Positions 54,103 through 61,228 of a DNA stretch of 64,000 bases are shown in pieces. Below the pieces are notes generated by a model. That model made no database searches and had not been told where the DNA came from. It saw nothing but the letters and a program-made list of their open reading frames with translations. Positions within the stretch are counted from its first letter, which is position 1. Each line of letters begins with the position of its first letter. This DNA comes from Actinomadura hallensis (GTDB taxonomy: Bacteria > Actinomycetota > Actinomycetes > Streptosporangiales > Streptosporangiaceae), in assembly GCF_006716765.1 (NCBI RefSeq), contig NZ_VFPO01000001.1, positions 4,650,001 through 4,714,000 on the forward strand. Reading direction: 5' to 3'. Position numbers and translations under genes: made by a program.

Positions 54103-55023
54103 TCAGACCCGGAAGTGATCCCACCCCCCGGACGGCGGCTCACGGCCGTCGACGTGCACTCCCGTCCCCTCGGCCACGGTCCCGACCGGCCTCCAGGAGG
54201 AGGGCAGCCGGACGTCCGGGGGGAAGGTGCCGGCGAAGGCGTGATCCTCGCCACCGGTGAGGACGTGGCGCAGCCCGTCCGGCCCGAGGATCTCCGCGAC
54301 CGGCACGGACGAGGAGTCGATCTCGATCCGGACCCCGCTCGCGGCCGCGATGTGCCCGAGGTCCTGCACGAGGCCGTCGCTCACGTCCAGCAGCGAGGTC
54401 GCCCCGAGGGACCGCGCCTCCTCCCCCGCCGTGTACGGGGGCTGCGGACGGCGGTGGGCCGCGATCAGCTCGGCCGGCCCGTCCCGTCCCCCGGCCAGCA
54501 GCGCCAGCCCGGCGGAGGCGTGGCCGAGCCTCCCCCGGACGGCGACGACGTCGCCGGGGCGCGCCCCGGACCGGGTGAGCGGCTCCCCGCCGCCCAGGTC
54601 GCCGAGGGCGGTGACGGCGAGGGTGATCTGCGGGGCGGCGACGACGTCGCCGCCGGCGACGGACGCGCCCGCCTCGCGGCACTCGTCGGCGAGCCCGTCG
54701 TAGAGCCGCTCCGCCCACTCCAGGGCGGTGCCGGCCGGGGCCGCGAACCCGACGAGCAGGGCCGTGGGCCGTGCGCCCATGGCGACGACGTCGGCGAGGT
54801 TCTGCGCGGCGGCCTTGCGGCCGATGTCGTAGGGACCGGACCAGTCGCGGCGGAAGTGCCGGCCCTCGACGAGGAGGTCGGTGGTGGCCACGACCCGCCC
54901 GTCGGGCGCGGCGATCACGGCGGCGTCGTCGCCGGGGCCGAGTTCCACCGCCGGGGACGGCGGCAGCCGACGCGTCAGCCGGGCGATCAATCCGAATTCG
55001 CCGGCCTCGCCGATCGTGCCCAT
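54103..55023 (-). CDS. thiL: thiamine-monophosphate kinase
   Basis: ThiL makes thiamine diphosphate from thiamine monophosphate and ATP. The 306-residue protein has 'LGPGDDAAVI', 'TTDLLVEGRHF', 'LADVVAMGARP' and 'LDVSDGLVQDL', the metal and ATP sites of the PurM-like fold. The ATG at 55023 gives the family start; GGCGGG is just upstream. Confidence 0.95.
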   Translation of the reverse strand: MGTIGEAGEFGLIARLTRRLPPSPAVELGPGDDAAVIAAPDGRVVATTDLLVEGRHFRRDWSGPYDIGRKAAAQNLADVVAMGARPTALLVGFAAPAGTALEWAERLYDGLADECREAGASVAGGDVVAAPQITLAVTALGDLGGGEPLTRSGARPGDVVAVRGRLGHASAGLALLAGGRDGPAELIAAHRRPQPPYTAGEEARSLGATSLLDVSDGLVQDLGHIAAASGVRIEIDSSSVPVAEILGPDGLRHVLTGGEDHAFAGTFPPDVRLPSSWRPVGTVAEGTGVHVDGREPPSGGWDHFRV

Positions 55024-55157
55024 TTCCCGCCATTCTTGCTGTTCGTCAGGTCGTGCGCGGCATGGCCGGCGCACGCGCTCCCCCGGCCGCCCGCCGGGCC
55101 GCGTAACACGATACGGTGAACCGTCCGACCGCCAATTCTCCGCCCGGGGAGGACGTG

Positions 55158-55391
55158 ATGGTGCAGGCCTACATCCTCATCCAGACCGAAGTGGGCAAGG
55201 CCGCCGACGTGGCAGAGCACATCTCCGGCATACCTGGCGTGAAGCTGGCGGAGGACGTCACGGGCCCCTACGACGTGATCGTCCGGGCGGAGGCACGCAA
55301 CGTCGACGAGCTGGGCAAGCTCGTGGTCGCGCAGATCCAGGCGGTCGAAGGCATCACCCGCACCCTCACCTGCCCGATCGTCCACATCTAA
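55158..55391 (+). CDS. single-domain Lrp/AsnC effector-binding protein
   Basis: The 77-residue protein is a stand-alone AsnC-type RAM domain without a DNA-binding domain: 'QAYILIQTEVGKAADVAEHI', 'GPYDVIVRAEARNVDELGKL' and 'RTLTCPIV'. Such proteins assemble into rings and bind amino acids or other small effectors. The start at ATG 55158 has GGGGAGG 5 nt upstream. It is a few bases from the DUF3515 gene, so they are likely co-transcribed. Confidence 0.9.
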   Translation: MVQAYILIQTEVGKAADVAEHISGIPGVKLAEDVTGPYDVIVRAEARNVDELGKLVVAQIQAVEGITRTLTCPIVHI

Positions 55392-55396
55392 GGCGA

Positions 55397-55933
55397 TTGT
55401 CCACGTCCAAGACGTTGTCCAGGTCCAAGACGAACACGTCCAAGGCGAAGGCGTCCGAGGCGAAGGCGTCCGAGGCGAAGGCGTCCAGGGCGAAGGCGTT
55501 CCTGGTCGCGGGCGCGGCGCTGGTGACCGCCGCCTGCGGCGGCGCCGTGCAGGTCCCGGTCCCCGAGGCGGACGCGGCCACGAAGCGGCTCTGCCAGGGC
55601 CTGCGGCTCCCCGCGAAGGTGCACGGCGAGGAACGCCGCGACACCACCCCGGAGTCCCCGCTGACCGCCGCCTGGGGCTCGCCCGCGATCGCGCTGCGCT
55701 GCGGGGTGCCGCGGCCCGCCGCGCTTCAGCCGACGTCGCAGCTGGTGACGATCAACGGGATCCACTGGTTCGGCCACCCCGCCGACCGCCCGGTCACCTT
55801 CACCGCGGTCGGGCGGCAGGCGTACGTCGAGGTGACGGTCCCGCCCAAGTACGAGCCCGCCGGGGACGTCCTGATCGAGCTCGGCCCCTCGATCAAGGCG
55901 ACGATCCCGGAGAAGCCCGAGGGCCAGATCTGA
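55397..55933 (+). CDS. DUF3515 putative lipoprotein
   Basis: The 178-residue protein is the DUF3515 family of actinobacteria, of unknown function, with 'CQGLRLPAKV' near residue 66 and the late 'NGIHWF', 'YVEVTVPPKYEPAGDVLIEL'. A lipobox 'VTAACGG' (about 46-52) predicts a lipoprotein. The first 35 residues are Ser/Lys/Ala repeats encoded by a 15-bp tandem repeat. The start is uncertain: TTG 55397 has only a weak AAGG upstream, and the repeat region lacks other starts. Confidence 0.75.
   Translation: MSTSKTLSRSKTNTSKAKASEAKASEAKASRAKAFLVAGAALVTAACGGAVQVPVPEADAATKRLCQGLRLPAKVHGEERRDTTPESPLTAAWGSPAIALRCGVPRPAALQPTSQLVTINGIHWFGHPADRPVTFTAVGRQAYVEVTVPPKYEPAGDVLIELGPSIKATIPEKPEGQI
55442..55499. 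repeat. 15-bp tandem repeat in the DUF3515 N-terminus
   Basis: About four units of GAGGCGAAGGCGTCC in frame, encoding Glu-Ala-Lys-Ala-Ser, immediately before the signal-peptide hydrophobic segment. Confidence 0.75.
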
Positions 55934-56012
55934 CCTCCGTCCGCCAGATCCGGCCCTCGCGTCCCGCCCCGCCCCCTCATCGGGGCAGGGTTCAGCCGGT
56001 CAGGGGGCGGGC

Positions 56013-56564
56013 TCACCAGATCGGGACGGGGCTCTCCCCACGCGCGTAGTAGCCGGGGATCGGCTCGCCTGACGCGGCCCGGTCGAGGCGCCGCTTCATC
56101 CCGTCCGACAGCACGCCCGCCTTCATCATCTCGACGAACACCGCGGTGACGTTGCCGAGGTCGAACCAGTCGCGCTGCCACGACCACTGCCGGTTCCCCG
56201 CGTAACGGAACCAGGACCCGCCGATCCCGAGCACCTCGTACGGCGTCCCGTCCGGGCGCTTGGCGTCGGCGACCTGCTTCCAGAAGCCGACGACCTCGCC
56301 CTTGCGCTCGTCGATCAGGATGCTCTGGTACGGGTAGATCCAGCCGTCCAGGCCGCCCATCTCCTGGCCGAGGGCGATGTCGCGGATCTCGTCGCGGCCG
56401 ACGGCCATGAAGTCCTGCTTGGGGCCGACGTTCCAGCCGTAGGTGGCGTCCTCGGTGTAGAGGTCGGCGAGGGGGCGCCAGTCGCCCGCCTCCTCGCAGC
56501 GCCGGTTCGCCTCCAGCCAGTAGTCCACCATCGCTTCGAGCTCTTCACGGGGGAACGAGGGCAT
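56013..56564 (-). CDS. NTF2-like/SnoaL-like protein
   Basis: The 183-residue protein is an NTF2-like fold protein: 'MVDYWLEANRRCEEAGDWRP', 'ADLYTEDATYGW' and the later 'GSWFRYAGNRQWSWQRDWFD' are typical of the nuclear-transport-factor-2/SnoaL group, which includes steroid isomerases and cyclases but also unassigned proteins. It follows the ferredoxin gene with the start codon overlapping its stop (TGATG), and P450 and TetR genes lie upstream, so it belongs to the P450 operon. The exact reaction is unknown. Confidence 0.75.
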   Translation of the reverse strand: MPSFPREELEAMVDYWLEANRRCEEAGDWRPLADLYTEDATYGWNVGPKQDFMAVGRDEIRDIALGQEMGGLDGWIYPYQSILIDERKGEVVGFWKQVADAKRPDGTPYEVLGIGGSWFRYAGNRQWSWQRDWFDLGNVTAVFVEMMKAGVLSDGMKRRLDRAASGEPIPGYYARGESPVPIW

Positions 56565-56758
56565 CACGTCTCCAGCAGTCTGAGGGCCTGGGTGGGGCAG
56601 TAGCGGACGGCGGCCTGGACCTCGGCGCGCGCGTCCTCGGACGGTTCGGGGTCCAGGATCCGGACCTTTCCCTTGCGCGGGACCTCGAAGAGGTCCGGCG
56701 CTTCCATCTCGCACATGGCGTGTCCCTGGCACAGGTCCAGGTCGGCCTCGATCCTCAT
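56564..56758 (-). CDS. P450-associated ferredoxin
   Basis: The 64-residue protein has the cluster motif C10-x-x-H13-x-x-C16 (LCQGHAMCEME) and C54 in 'YCPTQAL', the ferredoxin type with histidine at the variable position that supplies electrons to actinobacterial P450s. It lies 19 bp after the P450 gene and its stop overlaps the NTF2-like start. The redox partner reductase is not in the window. Confidence 0.93.
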   Translation of the reverse strand: MRIEADLDLCQGHAMCEMEAPDLFEVPRKGKVRILDPEPSEDARAEVQAAVRYCPTQALRLLET

Positions 56759-56777
56759 ACGGCGGTCCTCCTCGCGG

Positions 56778-57983
56778 TCATCTCACCTCCACGCGCACGG
56801 GCAGCGCCGCGAAGCCGCGGACGTTCACCGAGTGCACCCGCTCGGCGCGCTCGTGGTCGACCTCGTAGGACGCGACGCGCCGCACCAGCTCGCCCAGCGC
56901 GATGCGCGCCTCCAGGCGGGCGAGGTTGGCGCCCAGGCAGAAGTGCCGGCCGCCGCCGAAACTGACGAGCTGGGAGGTGTCGCGGTCGAGGTCGTAGACG
57001 TCGGCGTCCGGGAAGACCCGCGGGTCGCGGTTGGCCGACCCCACCAGCAGCAGCATCCGGTCCCCCGCGGGGACGCGCCGCCCGTGCAGTTCCACGTCCC
57101 GCGCGACGAGCCGGGCGAGCATCTGGCTGGAGGTGTCGTAGCGGAGCGTCTCCTCGACCCAGTCGTCGACCCTCGCGGGGTCGCCGAACGGCTTGGCGGC
57201 CTGCTCGGGGTTCAGCGATCCCCAGTACAGCGCGTTGGCGAGGAGCTTGGTCGTGGTCTCGTTCCCGGCGACGACCATGAGGAACAGGAACGCGATGATC
57301 TCGGTGTCGTCCAGCCGGTCGCCGTCGATCTCGGCGTCCAGCAGCGCGGAGGTCAGGTCGCCGGAGGGCCTGCGCCTGCGTTCGGCGACCATGTCCTGGT
57401 AGTACCCGACGAGGGTGAGCGCCGCCTCCATCCCGGCGGGCGGGACGTCGTTGAGCCCCTCTTCGCGGTGGACGACGAGGTCGGCGAGGCGGCGCACCTC
57501 CGCCCGGTCGGCCTCGGGGACGCCCATCATCTCGGAGATGACGTCCATGGGCAGGAGCCCGGCGAAGTCCGCCACGAAGTCGAACTCGCGCTTGTCCAGG
57601 GCGGGTTCCAGGTGGCGGCGGGCGAGCGCCCTGATGCCGTCGGCCATCTCCTTCACCCGCCGGGGCGTGAACCCTTTGGACACCAGGGCCCGCATGCGGG
57701 TGTGGCGCGGCGGGTCGAGCGCGAGGAACGACATGGTCCGGTGGGCCTGCGGCCCCCAGGCGCTCGGCTCCAGGGAGACGCCGTGGGAGTTCGAGAACGT
57801 CGCGTGGTCCCGGAAGGCGGCGGACACGTCCGCGTGCCGCGACAGCGCCCAGAACCCGAGCTCGTCGTTGCGGTAGAGCGGCGCCTCGTCGCGGAGCCGC
57901 GCGTAGAAGGGGTAGGGGTCCTCGTGGACGGCGTAGTCGAAGGGGCTGTAGCAGATCTGCGCGGCGGGGGCCACGGCCGTCAC
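56778..57983 (-). CDS. cytochrome P450
   Basis: The 401-residue soluble P450 has the I-helix 'AGNETT' (A239-T244), the ExxR pair E278/R281, the meander and the haem-binding 'FGGGRHFCLG' with cysteine C349. Class I bacterial P450 by size, fed by the adjacent ferredoxin. Sequence similarity to lipid or steroid hydroxylases is suggested by 'MSFLALDPPRHTRMRALVSKG', shared with CYP124/125-like enzymes, but the substrate cannot be told. It starts with GTG one base after the TetR stop. Confidence 0.93.
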   Translation of the reverse strand: MTAVAPAAQICYSPFDYAVHEDPYPFYARLRDEAPLYRNDELGFWALSRHADVSAAFRDHATFSNSHGVSLEPSAWGPQAHRTMSFLALDPPRHTRMRALVSKGFTPRRVKEMADGIRALARRHLEPALDKREFDFVADFAGLLPMDVISEMMGVPEADRAEVRRLADLVVHREEGLNDVPPAGMEAALTLVGYYQDMVAERRRRPSGDLTSALLDAEIDGDRLDDTEIIAFLFLMVVAGNETTTKLLANALYWGSLNPEQAAKPFGDPARVDDWVEETLRYDTSSQMLARLVARDVELHGRRVPAGDRMLLLVGSANRDPRVFPDADVYDLDRDTSQLVSFGGGRHFCLGANLARLEARIALGELVRRVASYEVDHERAERVHSVNVRGFAALPVRVEVR

Positions 57984-57984
57984 C

Positions 57985-58572
57985 TCACTCGGCGGTGTCG
58001 GGCAGGATGAGCTGCGCCATCTCGGCGAGCCGGTCGGCCACGCGGGCGTAGGACGTGTAGCCCATGCCCGCGTGCACGAGCGCGCCGGTGTAGGCCAGCT
58101 CCAGCGCGCCGAGGATCGTGGGGTCGTCGTGCTCGCGCAGGGCGGCCCGGATGCGCTCGCGGATCGCGACGCCGATCCGCATCCGCAGCTCGCGGACGTC
58201 GGGGTCGGTGCCGAGCAGCGCGGTGGTGCACGCGGCGGCGAGCTCCGGCTCGTCCGACACCAGCAGCGCGATCTCGCGCAGCACCTCCACCACGCGCTCC
58301 AGGAGCGTGCCGTCGGCCTGGACCGGCGGCAGCGCGCTGAGCCTGCGCCAGAACACCTCGGTGATCAGGTGGTTCTTCGACGCGAAGTAGGTGTAGGCGG
58401 TCGCGGGGGCGACGCCGGCGCGCCTGGCCACGTTGCGGACGGTCAGCCCGTCGTAGCCGGTCTCGCCGACCTCCACCACGGCGGCGTCGGTCAGCCGCCG
58501 CACCGTGTCGGCCTGCCGCTCGGTGAGACGGCGGCGGGTGGGTTCGGTCGTCAGCTGCTCATTACCGGACAC
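57985..58572 (-). CDS. TetR-family repressor
   Basis: The 195-residue protein has a TetR N-terminal helix-turn-helix: 'GLTVRNVARRAGVAPATAYT' (about 42-61) then 'YFASKNHLITEVF'. GTG 58572 is chosen as start because it lies 8 nt after a clear -10 (TATTGT) with a -35 TTGCGG 17 bp further, the same spacing as the aldehyde dehydrogenase gene. A GTG at 58596 is possible but would overlap the promoter. It heads the P450-ferredoxin-NTF2 operon and probably represses it. Confidence 0.9.
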   Translation of the reverse strand: MSGNEQLTTEPTRRRLTERQADTVRRLTDAAVVEVGETGYDGLTVRNVARRAGVAPATAYTYFASKNHLITEVFWRRLSALPPVQADGTLLERVVEVLREIALLVSDEPELAAACTTALLGTDPDVRELRMRIGVAIRERIRAALREHDDPTILGALELAYTGALVHAGMGYTSYARVADRLAEMAQLILPDTAE

Positions 58573-58609
58573 GTGTCCAGACAATAGTTCAGCCACGCGC
58601 GGACCGCAA
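58561..58609 (-). promoter_or_regulatory. leaderless promoter and operator of the TetR-P450 operon
   Basis: On the minus strand: -35 TTGCGG (58609-58604), 17 nt, -10 TATTGT (58586-58581), 8 nt, then the start GTG at 58572. The start codon lies in the palindrome GGACACGTGTCC (58578-58567). No ribosome site exists, so the mRNA is predicted to be leaderless. The same arrangement and sequence occurs at 61229-61274. Confidence 0.7.
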
Positions 58610-58678
58610 CGGCCTCCCCCGCCCGCCGTGCCGGACGGGGCGCACCGTTCTCCATGGTCACACGGCGGGCGGGAACGG

Positions 58679-58761
58679 TGGGGCGGGTGGGATTCGAACC
58701 CACTCAGCGCGAAGCACCTGCTTTACAGGCAGGCCCGACTCTCCCGCGTCGGCGCCGCCCC
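58679..58761 (-). tRNA. tRNA-Tyr (GTA), divergent
   Basis: The 83-nt sequence folds with a perfect 7-bp acceptor stem (GGGGCGG/CCGCCCC), a T-arm GTGGG-TTCGAAT-CCCAC, an anticodon arm CCTGC-CTGTAAA-GCAGG reading anticodon GTA, and a 13-nt variable region. The variable arm is shorter and less paired than in common tRNA-Tyr, and the D-arm differs. CCA is not encoded. It could be a divergent second tRNA-Tyr. Confidence 0.7.
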
Positions 58762-58785
58762 GCCGCGGGCGCAGGCGCCCGCGAG

Positions 58786-58858
58786 TGCCTCCGGAGGGAT
58801 TCGAACCCCCAGCACACGGCACCTCATGCCGCTGTCTCTGCCGTTGGACTACGGAGGC
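58786..58858 (-). tRNA. tRNA with leucine anticodon GAG in a class I body
   Basis: The 73-nt sequence forms a 7-bp acceptor (GCCTCCG/CGGAGGC), T-arm GGGGG-TTCGAAT-CCCTC and anticodon arm GCGGC-ATGAGGT-GCCGT. With T33 before it, the anticodon is GAG. The variable loop is 5 nt (GTGCT). Normal bacterial tRNA-Leu has a long variable arm, so this is atypical. The D-arm GTC-CAACGGCAGA-GAC is almost the same as in the next gene. No CCA encoded. Confidence 0.6.
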
Positions 58859-58862
58859 GTAG

Positions 58863-58936
58863 TGCGGCCCCCGGGACTCGAACCCGGAACATCCACTTCC
58901 TGAGAGTGGCCTCTCTGCCGATTGGAGTAGAGCCGC
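58863..58936 (-). tRNA. tRNA with leucine anticodon CAG in a class I body
   Basis: The 74-nt sequence forms acceptor GCGGCTC/GGGCCGC, anticodon arm CCACT-CTCAGGA-AGTGG (anticodon CAG), T-arm CCGGG-TTCGAGT-CCCGG and a 5-nt variable loop (ATGTT). The D-arm has CTC/GAG. Discriminator base A. It shares its D-loop (CAATCGGCAGA) with the neighbour and lacks the leucine long arm. It is the first of the three in transcription order. Confidence 0.6.
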
Positions 58937-58995
58937 ATCGCATGAACCGACATCGCGTGAACCGACATCGCGTGAACCGGCATCGCATGAACCGA
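58936..58995. repeat. four 15-bp tandem repeats next to the tRNA genes
   Basis: Four units of CATCGC(a/g)TGAACCG(a/g), directly abutting the 5' end of the CAG tRNA gene; a degenerate fifth unit follows (58996-59010). Distinct from the surrounding sequence and not coding. Confidence 0.8.
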
Positions 58996-59402
58996 CATCA
59001 CGCGTGTCGGCGTGCGCGAATCGACATGGCGCAGATCGCCATGGGGGCGGCGTCGCTCGCCTGCGGCCCGGCCGGGAGGTCCAGAGGGGGCCCGGGACGT
59101 CTAGAGGGAGACGGGGCACCGGCCGTGGCGGGCGCGCGACGCCGAGGGCAGTCGGCGTAGATATCGCCGCGAAGCCATGGGCCGGTCCTCCTCTCGACGT
59201 TCTCGAAGCTCGTCTCACCGCCGTGGGCGGGATGACGGGCTCCACCGTGTCACGTCCCTGTCGTCAGCGACAACGCATTTTCCGTCAGGCCTCTTCCGGA
59301 AGCCGGTGCCGGGAGACCTGCGCATGGCGGCCGGGTCGCCGGGTCATCCCGTCATCGAAAGCCCTTCCGTCAGCACATACTTATCGGTATGGTGCCCGTA
59401 CT
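58996..59402. other. gene-free stretch before the oxygenase gene
   Basis: About 400 bp without a recognisable gene. A short imperfect duplication lies near 59080-59115 (GAGGTCCAGAGG and GACGTCTAGAGG). The last 40 bp hold the oxygenase promoter and two palindromes. Confidence 0.45.
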
Positions 59403-59413
59403 ATGGAGTACGG
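59365..59413 (+). promoter_or_regulatory. leaderless promoter with two spaced palindromes
   Basis: -35 TTCCGT (59365-59370), 17 nt, -10 TATGGT (59388-59393), 9 nt, then the start ATG at 59403. Palindrome CATAC-6-GTATG (59376-59391) and palindrome CCGTAC-6-GTACGG (59396-59413) have the same TAC-6-GTA core with centres 21 bp apart, two helix turns. The second encloses the start codon. This suggests cooperative repressor binding, plausibly by the TetR at 60580. Confidence 0.6.
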
Positions 59414-60569
59414 AGATGAGCTCGTACGGCGGGTGCGGGAGCTGGCGCCGGTCCTCGAAGAGCGGGCCCGCGCGGCGGAGCGGGACAGGCGGCTGTCCGA
59501 CGAGACGATCGCCGACCTGGCCGGGACCGGGCTGTTCCAGATGCTCGTGCCGGAGCGGTTCGGCGGCGGCGAGCAGGGGTTCGGCGCGATGGCGGCGGCG
59601 TGCCGCGAGATCGGGGCGGGCGACGCCTCGGCCGGCTGGCTGAGCGTGATCTACACGCTGCACAACTGGATGATCGCCCTCTTCCCCGAGGAGGCGCAGC
59701 GGGAGGTCTGGGCGGACCGCCCCTACGCGCTGGTGCCCTGCACGCTGGCCCCGAACGGGACGGCCGAGGCCGTCGACGGCGGTCACCGCGTCACCGGCCG
59801 CTGGTCCTGGGGCAGCGGGGTCATGCACGCCGACCACGTGATGGTCATGGCGCTGGTCACCGTGGACGAGTCGATCGAGCCGCGCCTGTTCCTGCTGCCG
59901 CGCGAGGACGTCGAGGTCCACGACGTGTGGCACACGAGCGGGATGCGGGGCACCGGCAGCAACGACATCGAGGTCAGGGACCGCTTCGTGCCGTCCCACC
60001 GCTCGGTGGCGATGGCCGACCTCACCGAGGGCCGGTCGCCCGGCTCACGGGTCAACGGCGGCGCGATCTACCGGATCCCCCTCGTCCCGGTGTTCGCGCT
60101 CACCGGGGCCGCGCCCGTGCTGGGCGTGGCCGAGGGCGTGCTCGCCCGGTACGCGGAGCGGATGCAGACCCGGGTGATGACCTACACCGGCGTCAAGCAG
60201 CGGGATCTGATGAGCGGCCAGATCCGGCTGGCGAAGGCCACCGCCGACCTGGCCGCCGCACGCCTCCTGCTGGAGGACGCGGTCCGCGACCTCATGGACG
60301 CCTACGAGTCGGGCGGCGCGTACGGAATCCCCGAGCGCGCCAGGTCCCGGCTCGTCGCGGCGCACGTGGCCGGGGTCGCCCGTACGATCGTCAACGAGCT
60401 GTGCGCCTCCGGCGGCGCCAGCGTCCAGTTCGCGGACTCGCCCTTCCAGCGGGCGCAGCGGGACGTGAACACGATCTCGGCGCACGTGGTCTTCGACGCC
60501 GACGCCACGTACGCCCTGTACGGCAGGACGGCGCTGGGGATGCGACCCGATCCCCTGACCCTCGTGTGA
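59403..60569 (+). CDS. acyl-CoA-dehydrogenase-fold oxygenase (HpaB C2/HsaA-like)
   Basis: The 388-residue protein has the acyl-CoA dehydrogenase fold, 'LSDETIADLAGTGLFQMLVP' (about 29-48), and resembles flavin-dependent monooxygenase oxygenase components such as HsaA or HpaH C2: 'REIGAGDASAGWLSVIYTLH', 'GRWSWGSGVMHADHVMV', 'HTSGMRGTGSNDIEV'. Such enzymes use reduced flavin from a partner reductase to hydroxylate aromatic or steroid rings, or act as dehydrogenases. The ATG at 59403 is chosen for promoter spacing. No reductase is in the window. Confidence 0.85.
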   Translation: MEYGDELVRRVRELAPVLEERARAAERDRRLSDETIADLAGTGLFQMLVPERFGGGEQGFGAMAAACREIGAGDASAGWLSVIYTLHNWMIALFPEEAQREVWADRPYALVPCTLAPNGTAEAVDGGHRVTGRWSWGSGVMHADHVMVMALVTVDESIEPRLFLLPREDVEVHDVWHTSGMRGTGSNDIEVRDRFVPSHRSVAMADLTEGRSPGSRVNGGAIYRIPLVPVFALTGAAPVLGVAEGVLARYAERMQTRVMTYTGVKQRDLMSGQIRLAKATADLAAARLLLEDAVRDLMDAYESGGAYGIPERARSRLVAAHVAGVARTIVNELCASGGASVQFADSPFQRAQRDVNTISAHVVFDADATYALYGRTALGMRPDPLTLV

Positions 60570-60608
60570 ACGGAGTGCGGTGGGGCCTGAACGAAGTGCG
60601 GTGAGGGC
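60567..60608. repeat. tandem 21-bp repeat at the TetR start
   Basis: TGAACGGAGTGCGGTGGGG (60567-60585) is followed by TGAACGAAGTGCGGTGAGG (60588-60606), with period 21. Each copy offers a GTG start, so duplication created an alternative start for the TetR gene. Confidence 0.7.
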
Positions 60609-61212
60609 GGGGCGGCGAGCGGCGGGCGGTTCGGCGAACCGGGCGAAGGTCGCCCGGCGGGACTGGATCGAGGCCGCCTACCAGGAGCTGGCGCGGGCCG
60701 GTGAGCGCGGCGTGTCCATCAACGCGCTCGCGGCCCGGCTGGGCGTCACCAAGGGCAGCTTCTACTGGCACTTCAAGGACCGCGGGGAGCTGATGCGCGC
60801 GCTGCTGGAGCGGTGGGCGCACGAGCGCACCGACGAGATGCTGGCCCTCGCGCTGGGCAGCACCACCGACCCCCTCGAGCGGCTCCGCCGCATCCAGGCG
60901 CTCGGCCGCGAGGTGGCGCCGATCGACCGGGCGATGCGGCTGTGGGCGCGGCACGCGCCGGAGGCGGACGAGGCGGTCCGCCACTCCGACAGAGCGCTGC
61001 TCGGCCACATCGCCGCGTGCCTGCGCGAGCTGGGCTTCGCTCCCGACGAGGCCCGGCTCCGGGCACTGCTGATGCTGCGGGCGTGGGTCGGGGGCTATCT
61101 CGTCCCGTCCCCGGACGACGGCGAGACGGCCCTCGACGCCGAGCGCACGCTGGAGATCTTCCTGGCCGTCCCCGGCGGCCGCACCGCCTCCGCGGATCCC
61201 GCCGAATCCTGA
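60580..61212 (+). CDS. TetR-family regulator
   Basis: The 210-residue protein has a TetR helix-turn-helix, 'GVSINALAARLGVTKGSFYW' (about 44-63) followed by 'HFKDRGELMRALL', and a C-terminal ligand-binding domain. The start may be GTG 60580 (GGAG 4 nt upstream) or GTG 60601. It follows the oxygenase gene by 10 bp, so it is probably autoregulated with it through the palindromes at 59376-59413. A nearly exact 21-bp repeat surrounds both possible starts. Confidence 0.88.
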   Translation: MGPERSAVRAGRRAAGGSANRAKVARRDWIEAAYQELARAGERGVSINALAARLGVTKGSFYWHFKDRGELMRALLERWAHERTDEMLALALGSTTDPLERLRRIQALGREVAPIDRAMRLWARHAPEADEAVRHSDRALLGHIAACLRELGFAPDEARLRALLMLRAWVGGYLVPSPDDGETALDAERTLEIFLAVPGGRTASADPAES

Positions 61213-61228
61213 TTTCGCCCGATCGGTC

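Noticed and set aside
58936..59010. CRISPR array
   Set aside because: The 15-bp units are contiguous without spacers and no cas genes are present.
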